Below, one piece after another: positions 8,374-16,676 of a DNA stretch of 64,000 nt. The notes under the pieces were generated by a model. That model saw only the letters and a list, made by a program, of their open reading frames with translations, was not told the origin of the DNA and made no database searches. Within the stretch, counting starts at the first letter, position 1; each line of letters starts with the position of its first letter. Both the position numbers and the translations under genes were made by a program. Source of the stretch: Bacteroidetes bacterium GWF2_35_48. Its GTDB lineage: Bacteria; Bacteroidota; Bacteroidia; Bacteroidales; GWF2-35-48. The stretch is taken from the NCBI GenBank assembly GCA_001769125.1, contig MEOG01000115.1, forward strand, positions 47,133-111,132, in the 5' to 3' direction.

Positions 8374-9507
8374 CTACGACACATCAGGAGTCTGGTACAT
8401 ACCGCCGAATTTAGCCATGCGAACATAATTACGAAACTGCGCTTCAAATTCTATTTCCATAGCATGCAACTCTTCTTCAGAAAGCTCATCAATAAAGCAG
8501 GTTGGATCTTCTCCGTATAAATCATTCCCTTGGAAATAAGCCATAGTACGGCAACCACCGCAGGTAAAATTGTATTTGCATTTTCCACATTTACCAGAAA
8601 ATTCATTGCGCCTTACTATTTTTTTAAAAATATCCGACTCAAATAAAATTTCTTTTAAATCTGTTTTTAAAACATTTCCTCCGCTTACATGATCGCCAAG
8701 TAAGGGGCATGGAGCAACTTCGCCATCAGGTGTTACAGAATAGAACGAACCGCACCAACAACCAACTGAAGGATTTGTCGGCACATTGTATTCCGCATTT
8801 GTCTGACCAGAATATTTTGCGTGAGCATCCGGGTTCAGAAAAAAGGGAACAAAACTTACGTACCCATGAAAGTATTTTCTTAAAGAAGGATGCAGCTTTT
8901 CCTTTAATATTTTTTTATCAAACATTAAATCATAATTGCAGGAATTACGAGGAGAATAAGGAATTCTGTTGTGAGGCAATTTTAATTCACGTATTTTTTT
9001 TATTGTTTCAGCAAAATCATCAGCTGTATGTTTTCCCATTGTAACACAAATATTCATACGCACATGATGCGTTTCAAGTCTTTGTATTACATCAAGGACT
9101 TTGTTGGTTTCAACGTCTCGAGTTTTTTTATTTTCCAAATCTTTAAAAGAATTCACACCAAGTGAAATAAGAAGATTATCTCCCAGTAATTGTTTCAGAA
9201 TTTTTATTTTTGAATCGTTTAATGTAGTCCCATTAGAAGCAATTCCAATTACAAAATTATTTTTTGATGCAAATTCAAGTAAGTCTAAGGCATCCTTTCT
9301 TAATAGAAATTCACCCCCAGAAAATTCGATATAACGGGTTCCTATGTTAAAGGCTGGAATTAATATTCTGTTGCAAATATCATCATAACTTAATTCAGAT
9401 ACACCTTTCCATTTTTCTTTTAAATGCGAACCACTTGAGCAGTTATCACAGGCAAAATTGCACGTGCGTGTGGCTTCGAGATAGAGGGTGTGAAAATATG
9501 GGAGCAT
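8374..9507 (-). CDS. Radical SAM protein with C-terminal SPASM domain
   Basis: Canonical radical SAM CxxxCxxC motif at Cys16, Cys20 and Cys23 (CNFACDNC) binds the SAM-cleaving [4Fe-4S] cluster, followed by the GGE motif (FSGGEFLL). The last 110 residues carry a SPASM-type set of cysteines (CWCGSFYS, CPLLGDH, CGKCKYNFTCGGC, CF) for one or two auxiliary clusters. Such enzymes modify peptides, cofactors or small molecules; the substrate is not deducible. At 377 residues it is complete. It is transcribed alone, opposite to its neighbours, and is flanked on both sides by copies A and B of the structured repeat. It belongs to a different branch from the three radical SAM proteins at 16.7-23.5 kb. 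Confidence 0.88.
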   Translation of the reverse strand: MLPYFHTLYLEATRTCNFACDNCSSGSHLKEKWKGVSELSYDDICNRILIPAFNIGTRYIEFSGGEFLLRKDALDLLEFASKNNFVIGIASNGTTLNDSKIKILKQLLGDNLLISLGVNSFKDLENKKTRDVETNKVLDVIQRLETHHVRMNICVTMGKHTADDFAETIKKIRELKLPHNRIPYSPRNSCNYDLMFDKKILKEKLHPSLRKYFHGYVSFVPFFLNPDAHAKYSGQTNAEYNVPTNPSVGCWCGSFYSVTPDGEVAPCPLLGDHVSGGNVLKTDLKEILFESDIFKKIVRRNEFSGKCGKCKYNFTCGGCRTMAYFQGNDLYGEDPTCFIDELSEEELHAMEIEFEAQFRNYVRMAKFGGMYQTPDVS

Positions 9508-9849
9508 ATATTTTGTTTTTAGATTAAGGATTAAGGAGTAAGGAGTAGGAGTAAACTTTCCTTAATCTTTAATCCTAATTCTTAATCCATATTAATTATT
9601 TTTAGGAGTAGGAAAATCAGGATATCTGGATTTACTCTTAATATCTACTTTATACATCAAAGCCGAACACCTATTTCATAATCTCAAATGCTTATCAATA
9701 ATTCAAATGTAAAGATAAAAATAATAACAGAACTACATTAATAAAATTTAAAATGTTATTCTTAATCTGAATTATTGATGTGTTTGTAGGAGTAGAAGTA
9801 GGAGAAAAGATATCAAATAATTTAATAAACAAAACCACTTTTATGCAAA

Positions 9850-9894
9850 CCTGTGAGGAGCTTACGCACAAGCCTCCACTCGAAACCTCACAGG
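9850..9894. repeat. Inverted repeat cctgtgagg / cctcacagg
   Basis: Nine-base perfect arms separated by 27 bases, in the non-coding gap between the radical SAM gene and structured element B. May form a hairpin at the 3' side of an unannotated transcript, or be a remnant of a dispersed palindrome. Confidence 0.55.
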
Positions 9895-9981
9895 ATGGCA
9901 TATCTATACTTTTTTCTCATTCTACTTATCATTCTATTAGTCCTTTTTCAACCTGATAGATTTAATAACTTTGCAGAAATA

Positions 9982-10128
9982 GTGCCTGCAAGAAAACGCC
10001 AATTTCATCGTTACGCTTGACCTGAAAAGTAGTCATGTACATTAGTACACTCCTAATTTTCAGATCTTCGCAAGCATTTCGGCAAGGTCAATGTATTACC
10101 TTGAACTTGACGTTTTCTTATCAGGCAC
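9982..10128 (+). repeat. Structured interspersed repeat, copy B
   Basis: Second copy of the nested hairpin. Outer arms 9982-10002 (gtgcctgcaagaaaacgccaa) and 10107-10128; inner stem gacctgaaaagtag with ctaattttcagatc around the same gtac-atta-gtac cap. Compared with copy A, the outer arm changes gtgcttg to gtgcctg while the far arm changes caagcac to caggcac, and the inner stem changes cag/ctg to tag/cta, so pairing is kept. Confidence 0.8.
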
Positions 10129-10210
10129 ACACATTGTGAGCAAAAAACATAAGTTTACTTGCAAACACGAAATAGGAGCAATCCGATTTCACAAAACAAA
10201 TTAAATTCGT

Positions 10211-10241
10211 TTTCAGAATTGAATAAAAATGAATAAATTTG
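10211..10241 (+). promoter_or_regulatory. Probable promoter of the FabL-like reductase gene
   Basis: Perfect -7 box TAaaTTTG at 10234-10241 with a near-match -33 box tttc at 10211-10214 and a 19-bp spacer. This fits the Bacteroidota primary sigma consensus TTTG-N19-TAnnTTTG with one mismatch, and gives a leader of about 20 nt before the ATG at 10268. Confidence 0.5.
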
Positions 10242-10267
10242 TATTTTACAAATAAATCCGGTTATTC

Positions 10268-11059
10268 ATGAAATGGGCTTTTATTATTGGCGCTTCAAGC
10301 GGGTTTGGTCTTGCTACTGCACGAAAATTAGGGAGCAAGGGATATAATTTGTTATTATTGCACAGAGACAGAAGAGTTAAGTTGCCTGAAATAGAACAAT
10401 GTTATGAAGAAATCCGTGCAACCGGAGTTCGGGTTCTCAGTTTAAATCTCAATGCATACGATCAAGCTACCTTTGATACTGTTCGTGAAAAAATACAACA
10501 AGAAATTTTACCGGAGGGAAAAATCAATGTTTTTGTTCATTCGCTTGCAGATGGAAATATTGGAAAAATTTCTGTTGAAGATCCCTCAAAAGAAAAGCAG
10601 CTTACAGACGAAGGCTTCAGGCGAACAATTGAAGCAATGGGTATAAGTTTTATTACATGGAGCAGGTATCTAAAAGAGCAAAATTTCTTTGCAGAAAATG
10701 CACGGATTATCGGAATAACAAGTGAAGGAACAAAGCTCGTATTACCACTGTATGCTGCTGTTGCTGTAGCTAAATCGGTATTAGAAACTTCCGTAAAATA
10801 TCTTGCAGTAGAGTTTGCTTCATTTAAAATAACAACAAATTTAATTTGCGCCGGCGTGTCTGATACCAACGCATTGAAAGTATTTCCCGATTATCAGAAA
10901 TTATTAGAAACGTATAAAAAAAGAAATCCGTTTGGAAGGCTTACAACTCCGGAAGATGTGGCAAATGCGATATATCTTTTAAGTATGGACGAAGCAGCAT
11001 GGATTAACGGCGCAACTATTAGGGTTGATGGGGGAGAACAAATAGCCGGAGTAATATGA
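10268..11059 (+). CDS. FabL/FabI-like enoyl-ACP reductase (SDR family)
   Basis: Short-chain dehydrogenase fold: nucleotide motif GASSGFG at residues 8-14, and catalytic Tyr162 and Lys169 in a Y-x6-K spacing. That spacing is the mark of enoyl-ACP reductases of the FabI/FabL type rather than the Y-x3-K of ketoreductases. The C-terminal part (DTNALKVFPDYQKLLE, then NPFGRLTTPEDVANAIYLL) resembles Bacillus FabL more than FabI. It should reduce trans-2-enoyl-ACP with NAD(P)H. It stands 316 bp before the fatty-acid-type operon and is probably part of the same pathway. A ketoreductase is a possible alternative, because no FabG is found nearby. Confidence 0.8.
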   Translation: MKWAFIIGASSGFGLATARKLGSKGYNLLLLHRDRRVKLPEIEQCYEEIRATGVRVLSLNLNAYDQATFDTVREKIQQEILPEGKINVFVHSLADGNIGKISVEDPSKEKQLTDEGFRRTIEAMGISFITWSRYLKEQNFFAENARIIGITSEGTKLVLPLYAAVAVAKSVLETSVKYLAVEFASFKITTNLICAGVSDTNALKVFPDYQKLLETYKKRNPFGRLTTPEDVANAIYLLSMDEAAWINGATIRVDGGEQIAGVI

Positions 11060-11069
11060 TGTATTTGCC

Positions 11070-11173
11070 CAGAATGTCCGATAGCAGCGTTACTCTTGAA
11101 TTGAAAACGGTCATTTACTCACGTAAACTCCCTGTTTTTCAATTCTGCGAAAGCCTTGCTCTCGAACATTCTG
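11070..11173 (+). repeat. Structured interspersed repeat, copy C (divergent)
   Basis: Third copy, shorter and with different stem sequences but the same plan. Outer arms cagaatgtcc (11070-11079) and gaacattctg (11164-11173); inner arms gaattgaaaacgg (11098-11110) and cctgtttttcaattc (11131-11145); cap tttac-tcac-gtaaa. The single-stranded flanks gcgttactct... and ...ctgcgaaagcc are kept from copies A and B. Confidence 0.75.
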
Positions 11174-11272
11174 AATCAAACACATACTTTATAGTCGCTA
11201 CGACAACAGCCACTATTAAACAAAACAGTATGGGAACAAAGAATAATATTGCAAGTTGCAGATTGCTTTAAT

Positions 11273-11301
11273 AGGGTGATTTCGACAAGCTCAATTACCC
11301 T
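11273..11301. terminator. Hairpin with TTCGACAAGCTCA core upstream of the dehydratase gene
   Basis: Arms agggtgatt and aattaccct (one G-U pair) enclose ttcgacaagctca (11281-11293). It could terminate transcripts from the reductase gene, but no T run follows. It shares its core with hairpins at 49294-49336 and 60354-60392. Confidence 0.45.
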
Positions 11302-11375
11302 GTAAAATGTAAAAAATAACAACAACATACAACATGCAACAAACTAAAATAATAAATTTAATTTAAACAATTCTT

Positions 11376-11819
11376 GTGACAACAGAGCAAAAAATACTTT
11401 CTTCCCTACCCTACTGCGAACCATTTTTGTTTGTTGACAGAATAACAAATATTAATGAAAATAGCATAGCAGGAAGCTACACTTTTAATCCGGAAAGTTT
11501 TTTTTATAAAGGACATTTTAAAGACAAACCTGTAACACCGGGAGTAATTTTACTGGAATGTATGGGACAAATCGGATTGGTTTGCTTTGGAATTTACTTA
11601 TTGAATCTGCACGAAAAAAAAACAGATTTTTCAATTGTATTAAGTAATCTTGAATCAGATTTTTTTAAAATTGTTTATCCGGAAGAAACAGTCTTTGTTC
11701 ATTCAGAAAAAATGTATTTGCGAAATAATATTTTAAAATGCAGAATTCGTTTATCTGACAATAATAATGAAACAATAACGACAACTATTGCAAGCTGTAA
11801 ATTCAAATTGGAATCATGA
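11376..11819 (+). CDS. FabZ-like 3-hydroxyacyl-ACP dehydratase (hotdog fold)
   Basis: Hotdog-fold dehydratase of 147 residues. The catalytic His47 lies in FYKGHFKDKPVTPGV and the acidic partner is Glu61 in LLECMGQIG, which matches the FabZ pattern GHFPxxPxxPGVLxxExxxQ. It should remove water from a 3-hydroxyacyl-ACP. The start is GTG. Its TGA stop overlaps the ATG of the ketosynthase gene by four bases (ATGA), a strong sign of co-translation. As part of a cluster it is probably dedicated to a special acyl chain and not to housekeeping lipid synthesis. Confidence 0.88.
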   Translation: MTTEQKILSSLPYCEPFLFVDRITNINENSIAGSYTFNPESFFYKGHFKDKPVTPGVILLECMGQIGLVCFGIYLLNLHEKKTDFSIVLSNLESDFFKIVYPEETVFVHSEKMYLRNNILKCRIRLSDNNNETITTTIASCKFKLES

Positions 11820-13096
11820 AAAAACGGGTCGTAATAACAGGAATGGGTGTTGTAGCACCTAATGGTACAGGAGTTGAAAATTTTCTGCATTCCATTCAAA
11901 ACGGAGTATCGGGAATTCGTTTTATCGAAGAATTAAAAAATCTGAATTTTGGCTGTCAGATTGGCGGGATACCGGAATTTAATGATTCTCCCTATTTACA
12001 GATTTTAGAACAATACGGACTCAATGGGTGCAGTAAAATAATAACATTATCATGCATTGCAGGGCTTGAAGCCTGGGAAGATGCCGGTTTTCAAATACCC
12101 GAAAGAGAAAGTGCAGTAGATTATGAAACGGGCATTATCATTGGAAGCGGTATTGGGAGCGCTGATATTTTTGGAGAAAGAATAGTTCCTCTGACCAATG
12201 AAAAACAAATAAAAAAATTACGCAGCACAATTGTTGAACACAGCATGTTAAGTGGCCCTTCTGCAAATCTTGCCGGTATTCTTGGTTTGGGAAATCAGAT
12301 AACATTTAATTCATCCGCATGTTCAACCGGAACAGAAGCTATCCTTATGAGCTTTGAAAGAATCCGTTCAGGGCAGGCAATTAGTATGATAGCAGGCGCC
12401 GCAGACACATACTCTCCTTACTGCTGGTCTGGCTTTGACTCCATGAGGGTATTAACCCGCAAATACAATGAAGAACCAGAAAAAGGAAGCAGACCCATGA
12501 GTGAATCGGCAAGCGGTTTTGTCCCGGGTGCAGGCGCAGGAATTATCATACTTGAAGAATACGAAACAGCAATTAAACGAAACGCTAAAATATATGGAGA
12601 AATAGTTGGTGGACACATAAATGCAGGAGGTCAGCGTAGTGGCGGCACCATGTCTGCTCCGAATTCAGAAGGAGTTATTCGTTGTATTAAAAATGCAATG
12701 AAAGACGCTTGTATTGAAAGCAAACAAATAGATTACATTTCCGGTCATCTTAGTTCAACAATGGCAGACCCGATTGAAATCAAAAACTGGACAGAAGCAT
12801 TAGGCAGACAAGGCAATGAATTTCCATATATTAATTCGCTGAAATCAATGACCGGTCATACTATAGGAGCTGCCGGAGCCATTGAAACTGTGGCTGCCCT
12901 TTTACAGATGAATCATAATTTTATTCATCCCAGCCTAAACTGCGAAGACTTACATCCTGAAATAAAAAAATTAGTTGCCCCTGAAAAAATACCTCATACA
13001 ACAATCAATGATATAAAAATTAAGTATCTTGCAAAATCAAGCTTTGGTTTTGGAGATGTGAATGCATGTGTGATAATTAAAAATTTAAAAGATTAG
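11816..13096 (+). CDS. Beta-ketoacyl-ACP synthase (FabF/KAS II type)
   Basis: Thiolase-fold condensing enzyme of 426 residues with the complete Cys-His-His triad: Cys169 in NSSACSTG, His311 in SGHLSST, and His348 in KSMTGHTIGAAG with the conserved Lys343. The first His motif (normally HGTSTPxGD) is altered to HLSSTMADP, and the Cys motif carries Ser in place of the usual Ala/Thr residues. The protein is therefore an active-looking but divergent KAS, as seen in secondary-metabolite and aryl-polyene-type sets. It extends an acyl chain on the ACP encoded 3 bp downstream. Confidence 0.9.
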   Translation: MKKRVVITGMGVVAPNGTGVENFLHSIQNGVSGIRFIEELKNLNFGCQIGGIPEFNDSPYLQILEQYGLNGCSKIITLSCIAGLEAWEDAGFQIPERESAVDYETGIIIGSGIGSADIFGERIVPLTNEKQIKKLRSTIVEHSMLSGPSANLAGILGLGNQITFNSSACSTGTEAILMSFERIRSGQAISMIAGAADTYSPYCWSGFDSMRVLTRKYNEEPEKGSRPMSESASGFVPGAGAGIIILEEYETAIKRNAKIYGEIVGGHINAGGQRSGGTMSAPNSEGVIRCIKNAMKDACIESKQIDYISGHLSSTMADPIEIKNWTEALGRQGNEFPYINSLKSMTGHTIGAAGAIETVAALLQMNHNFIHPSLNCEDLHPEIKKLVAPEKIPHTTINDIKIKYLAKSSFGFGDVNACVIIKNLKD

Positions 13097-13099
13097 TTT

Positions 13100-13345
13100 A
13101 TGGATACAATAAAAAATGAAGTGAAGGAAATTTTAAATAAGTATATTTTTGATAAAAAAATTTGGACAAATGCTCCAGAAAATCCGCGCATAATTCTGGA
13201 TTTAAAAATAAATTCCGCACGAATTGTTGACATTGTTTTGGACGTAGAAGAAAAATACGGAATAGAGATTGATGATAAAGCATTGGAAAAAATAATAACA
13301 GTAGAAGACGTTATCAATACGATTAAACTGAAAGCAGATAAGTAA
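13100..13345 (+). CDS. Acyl carrier protein
   Basis: Small acidic four-helix protein of 81 residues. The phosphopantetheine-accepting residue is Ser39 in the segment LKINSARIVDIVLDVEEKYGIEI; the usual D-S-L motif reads N-S-A here. The region after it (VLDVEEKYGIEIDDKALEKIITVEDVINTI) is a typical ACP helix II/III. It is placed between the ketosynthase (3 bp) and a phosphopantetheinyl transferase (1 bp), so a dedicated carrier with its own activating enzyme is likely. Substrate chain unknown. Confidence 0.88.
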   Translation: MDTIKNEVKEILNKYIFDKKIWTNAPENPRIILDLKINSARIVDIVLDVEEKYGIEIDDKALEKIITVEDVINTIKLKADK

Positions 13346-13346
13346 A

Positions 13347-13925
13347 TTGATTGCCAATGATATCATATCATTTATAAATATAGAAAGCAAATATCGTATT
13401 GCAAGCGATAAGGCTTTGAAAATTATTTTTCATCCCGATGAATATAATTTGTTAAATAACTATTCGCAGGTTTTACTTTCCTCTTTGCTTTGGACATGCA
13501 AAGAAAGCGCATACAAAATAATGATGAAGAACGGCTTTAGAAGAGCTTTTGCCCCTTCTCTTTATTGCGTTTCAATATCTGCTTCTGAAAATTCTATTTT
13601 TTCCGGAACAGTATCCTATAATAATTCTCATGTTTGTGCTTATTATTCCGGTGTAACAGATTCATTCATTAATACCATAGCTGCTGTTAGTAAAAAATCG
13701 TTACCATTTATTTTTCATAAAATTTTTTCAGTAAATACATCTGAAGAAAAAGATGTGCGTATCTGTAATGAAATAAGCAAATCATTAAATATTCCTGTTT
13801 CTAATATTGAATTGAAAAGAAATTATTGGGGAATTCCAGAATTAATAATTGATGGGAAAAAATCTAATATTGAAATTTCTCTCAGTAATGATGCCTCCTA
13901 TATTTCACTCGCTTATTTGTCTTAA
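13347..13925 (+). CDS. 4'-phosphopantetheinyl transferase (Sfp-like, short form)
   Basis: Predicted holo-ACP synthase that moves phosphopantetheine from CoA to Ser39 of the neighbouring ACP. The diagnostic W-x2-K-E-x3-K motif is present at residues 49-57 (WTCKESAYK), which supplies the magnesium-binding Glu and the catalytic Lys. The C-terminus IEISLSNDASYISLAYL matches the family's SLSH-x4-A region but carries Asn instead of His. The start is TTG at 13347, one base after the ACP stop; no in-frame ATG fits. The N-terminal half is degenerate compared with Sfp. Tight packing argues for a dedicated partner. Confidence 0.82.
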   Translation: MIANDIISFINIESKYRIASDKALKIIFHPDEYNLLNNYSQVLLSSLLWTCKESAYKIMMKNGFRRAFAPSLYCVSISASENSIFSGTVSYNNSHVCAYYSGVTDSFINTIAAVSKKSLPFIFHKIFSVNTSEEKDVRICNEISKSLNIPVSNIELKRNYWGIPELIIDGKKSNIEISLSNDASYISLAYLS

Positions 13926-13931
13926 TACACT

Positions 13932-14894
13932 ATGATGAATAATTTGACGGTCAGCATTGGAATTACAACTCATAATCATGAGCTTTTTATTGCAGAAGCA
14001 TTAGACAGCATTCTTTCTCAAAACACTAATTTTAGCTTTGAAATTGTTATTTGTGATGATGCATCATCAGATTCAACAATATCTATTATAGAAAAATATA
14101 AAGCTGCAAATCCTAATAAAATTAAAGTTTATTATTCTGATAAAAATATTGGTCCTTTCGAAAATGCAAAAAAATTATATGGAAATCTGAAAGGGAAATA
14201 TATAGCATGGCTTGATGGAGATGATTACTGGACTAATTCAGAGAAGCTACATAAACAAATTATATTTCTTGAAGAAAATCCTGATTATGTCGGTTGTTTT
14301 CATGATGCATTAATCATAAGCAATATCCAAAATGATTCTAAAGCCGGAGATCAGGAAAAAAAACAAGCATTACATCATTACAAATTTTATTCTCAATTTA
14401 ACAGGTATTCATCTGATTTTTATCCATGGGATTTATTAGACAGAAATATAATTCCAACAGCATCTTTGCTTTTCAGAAACGGAGACTATAAAGAGTATTT
14501 TAACACATATAATAATATAAATATCTCACAAAACTGGCTGATTCATTTATACCTGATAAGAAACAGTAAATTTTATTATTTTAATGAAGCATGGTCTGTT
14601 TACAGAGATCATGCAGGAGGTATTTCAAAAACCATAGCGCAAAATTCTTTTAAGAAAAAGAATATTTATATCTATAAAAAATTATTAAAAGATACGTATT
14701 ACAAAAAACATCATGCAATTAAAATATTGTACGGAATTATTAATGAGTACAGACAAATTTTATACAACGAGGCAACATATCAAAAAGAAAGAAAAATGTT
14801 TTACAGTTCTTTATTTTATTACGTTGGTAATATGATAAAGCTCTTTTTTAAGGAAGGAAAATATTTTACAGGCAGATATCTAAAGAGACAATAA
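13932..14894 (+). CDS. Family 2 glycosyltransferase
   Basis: GT-A fold inverting glycosyltransferase of 320 residues. N-terminal VSIGITTHNHELFIAEALDSILSQ and CDDASSDST are the standard GT2 nucleotide-binding strands; the DXD-type metal site is in AWLDGDDYW. The C-terminal third is Lys/Tyr-rich without a membrane segment except a weak hydrophobic patch. It transfers a sugar from an NDP-sugar to an unknown acceptor, perhaps the acylated product of the upstream genes. Its stop overlaps the asparagine synthetase start by one base (TAATG). Confidence 0.87.
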   Translation: MMNNLTVSIGITTHNHELFIAEALDSILSQNTNFSFEIVICDDASSDSTISIIEKYKAANPNKIKVYYSDKNIGPFENAKKLYGNLKGKYIAWLDGDDYWTNSEKLHKQIIFLEENPDYVGCFHDALIISNIQNDSKAGDQEKKQALHHYKFYSQFNRYSSDFYPWDLLDRNIIPTASLLFRNGDYKEYFNTYNNINISQNWLIHLYLIRNSKFYYFNEAWSVYRDHAGGISKTIAQNSFKKKNIYIYKKLLKDTYYKKHHAIKILYGIINEYRQILYNEATYQKERKMFYSSLFYYVGNMIKLFFKEGKYFTGRYLKRQ

Positions 14895-16675
14895 TGTGCG
14901 GAATCATTGGTCAGGTAAATAAAAATGCGACAATAATCTCTTCTGATTTTGAGCGGATGCGAGATACCCTTGCGCACAGAGGATCTGATGGCTTTGGTGC
15001 ATGGTATTCGGAAGACAAAAAAACGGCATTTGGTCATCGCAGATTATCATTGATTGACCTTTCTGAAAAAGGAAAACAGCCCATGTGCAATGAAGACAGA
15101 ACTTTATGGCTGACCTGTAATGGAGAAATATACAACTATAATGCATTGAAAAATGAGCTAATTCAGAAAGGACATGTGTTCTGTTCCGAAAGCGACAGCG
15201 AAGTTATTATTCACGGATATGAGGAGTGGGGTGCATCTGTGCTAGAGAAATTAGACGGTATGTTTGCTTTTGGCATTTATGATGAGAAAAATCAAAAGTT
15301 GTTTCTCGCCAGAGATCGTTTCGGAATAAAACCCTTATATTATTATTACGATTCTGAAACCTTAATTTTTGCTTCCGAAATAAAAGCAATAATAGCTTCT
15401 TCAATGGTTCCAAGAAAAATAAATTTTACTTCTTTTTGTAATTTTTTTACTTATAGATATATCCCTTCCCCAGATACAATATGGGAAAACATAAATAAAT
15501 TATCACCCGCCACATATTTGATTTTTGACAAAATTAACGCTCCTATAGTTAAAGAATATTATTCTCCAGATTTTATAACCACTACTAATAATTATGAAAA
15601 TATAACAGCAAAACTTGACAATCTTTTAGAGCAATCTGTAAGTTCTCATATTTTGTCGGATGTACAGGTAGGGTTTTTTCTGAGTGGGGGCTATGATAGC
15701 AGCACAATAGCTTACTATCTTAATAAAATCAAATATAATACACAGGCTTTTTCAATAGGTTTTGAAAACTGGGAAAAAAGTGAACATTATTATGCCGCAT
15801 TAGTCGCTAAAACATTTCAGCAGCCTTTGCAAACAACAATTATGGGTAATGATAATTTATCAGAATTAGAGGACCTTAGTTATTTTTACGATGAACCTCT
15901 TGCGGATATTTCAATCCTTCCAACTTACTTTGTAAGCAAATCGGCTGCATCAAAAGTTAAGGCTGTTTTGTCCGGTGAGGGAGCAGACGAAATTTTTGCC
16001 GGTTATACCTGGCATCGTGAAATTCCATTGAATCTTGACATACGGTCAAAAATATATTACCTTACTCAAAAAATTAAGAGAAAACACGCTCATTTTTCAG
16101 TAGAAAACTATAGTGAGGCAATGTCAATGGGATGTTTTGACAAAAAAGAACTCTGCAAACTTTTAAACCCTGATTTATTTTCTTATATTCCTGAGGATAC
16201 AAATTGGTTTTACAGAAAACATTTTAAAAAAGAATTGAGTGGCTTAAAAGCCTTTCAATATCTCGACATAAAAACATTTATGGGAGAGCTTGTGCTGACA
16301 AAAGTTGACAGAGCAAGTATGGCAAACTCCCTTGAAGTGAGAGTTCCTTTTTTAAATCATCATCTTACAGATTTTGTAACACAATTGCCTGAAGAAAAAT
16401 ATTTCAGCAAATCTCAAACAAAAATTTTATTGCAGAATACTATTAAAAATAAAATTCCCCAAGAAATAATAAAGCGACCAAAGCAAGGATTTGTAGGTCC
16501 GGATACATACTATATGGATATTAGCTGGTATAAGAAAAATCTTGAAAACTGTAATTTAATCCGAGAAAAAATTATTCGCAAAGAAACAGTTGAAGGATAT
16601 TTACAATCTAAAGATCATTGGCGCTTATGGAAAATACTTATCATGGAGAACTGGTATAAAAAATGGATGATTTAA
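14894..16675 (+). CDS. asnB: Asparagine synthetase, glutamine-hydrolysing (AsnB family)
   Basis: Two-domain amidotransferase of 593 residues. Cys2 (MCGIIGQ) is the glutaminase nucleophile of the N-terminal class II domain; DRFGIKPLYY closes that domain near residue 150. The ATP-pyrophosphatase P-loop is SGGYDSS at 264-270 (usual form SGGLDSS), and GEGADEIFAGY is the second conserved loop. Within secondary-metabolite and surface-glycan clusters, AsnB-like proteins often amidate a carboxyl group of a sugar, lipid or peptide instead of free aspartate, so the symbol states family, not proven substrate. It is embedded in the operon between GT2 and radical SAM genes. Confidence 0.9.
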   Translation: MCGIIGQVNKNATIISSDFERMRDTLAHRGSDGFGAWYSEDKKTAFGHRRLSLIDLSEKGKQPMCNEDRTLWLTCNGEIYNYNALKNELIQKGHVFCSESDSEVIIHGYEEWGASVLEKLDGMFAFGIYDEKNQKLFLARDRFGIKPLYYYYDSETLIFASEIKAIIASSMVPRKINFTSFCNFFTYRYIPSPDTIWENINKLSPATYLIFDKINAPIVKEYYSPDFITTTNNYENITAKLDNLLEQSVSSHILSDVQVGFFLSGGYDSSTIAYYLNKIKYNTQAFSIGFENWEKSEHYYAALVAKTFQQPLQTTIMGNDNLSELEDLSYFYDEPLADISILPTYFVSKSAASKVKAVLSGEGADEIFAGYTWHREIPLNLDIRSKIYYLTQKIKRKHAHFSVENYSEAMSMGCFDKKELCKLLNPDLFSYIPEDTNWFYRKHFKKELSGLKAFQYLDIKTFMGELVLTKVDRASMANSLEVRVPFLNHHLTDFVTQLPEEKYFSKSQTKILLQNTIKNKIPQEIIKRPKQGFVGPDTYYMDISWYKKNLENCNLIREKIIRKETVEGYLQSKDHWRLWKILIMENWYKKWMI

Positions 16676-16676
16676 A

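Larger units (their letters stand above)
9508..10267. other. Non-coding gap of 760 bp with several repeat types
   Basis: From left to right: heptamer-like array aggatta/aggagta/aggagta followed by its rough inverse ccttaat/ctttaat (about 9522-9590); a spaced inverted repeat atcaataattca (9694-9705) with tgaattattgat (9768-9779); an inverted repeat cctgtgagg (9850-9858) with cctcacagg (9886-9894); structured element copy B (9982-10128); and the promoter of the FabL-like gene. Short open frames here are within repeats and are not credible genes. Confidence 0.65.
11060..11375. other. Non-coding gap between the reductase and the dehydratase genes
   Basis: Holds structured element copy C (11070-11173) and a hairpin with the TTCGRCARGYTCA core (11273-11301). 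An open frame of 71 codons at 11056-11271 runs through the repeat and has no protein-like character. No full promoter consensus was found before the GTG at 11376. Confidence 0.65.

Noticed and set aside
9695..9901. 68-codon open frame on the minus strand in the 760-bp gap
   Set aside because: Spans an inverted repeat and AT-rich DNA; no start context or homology pattern.
11056..11271. 71-codon open frame on the plus strand after the FabL-like gene
   Set aside because: It runs through structured repeat copy C; composition follows the hairpin arms and there is no protein-like pattern.
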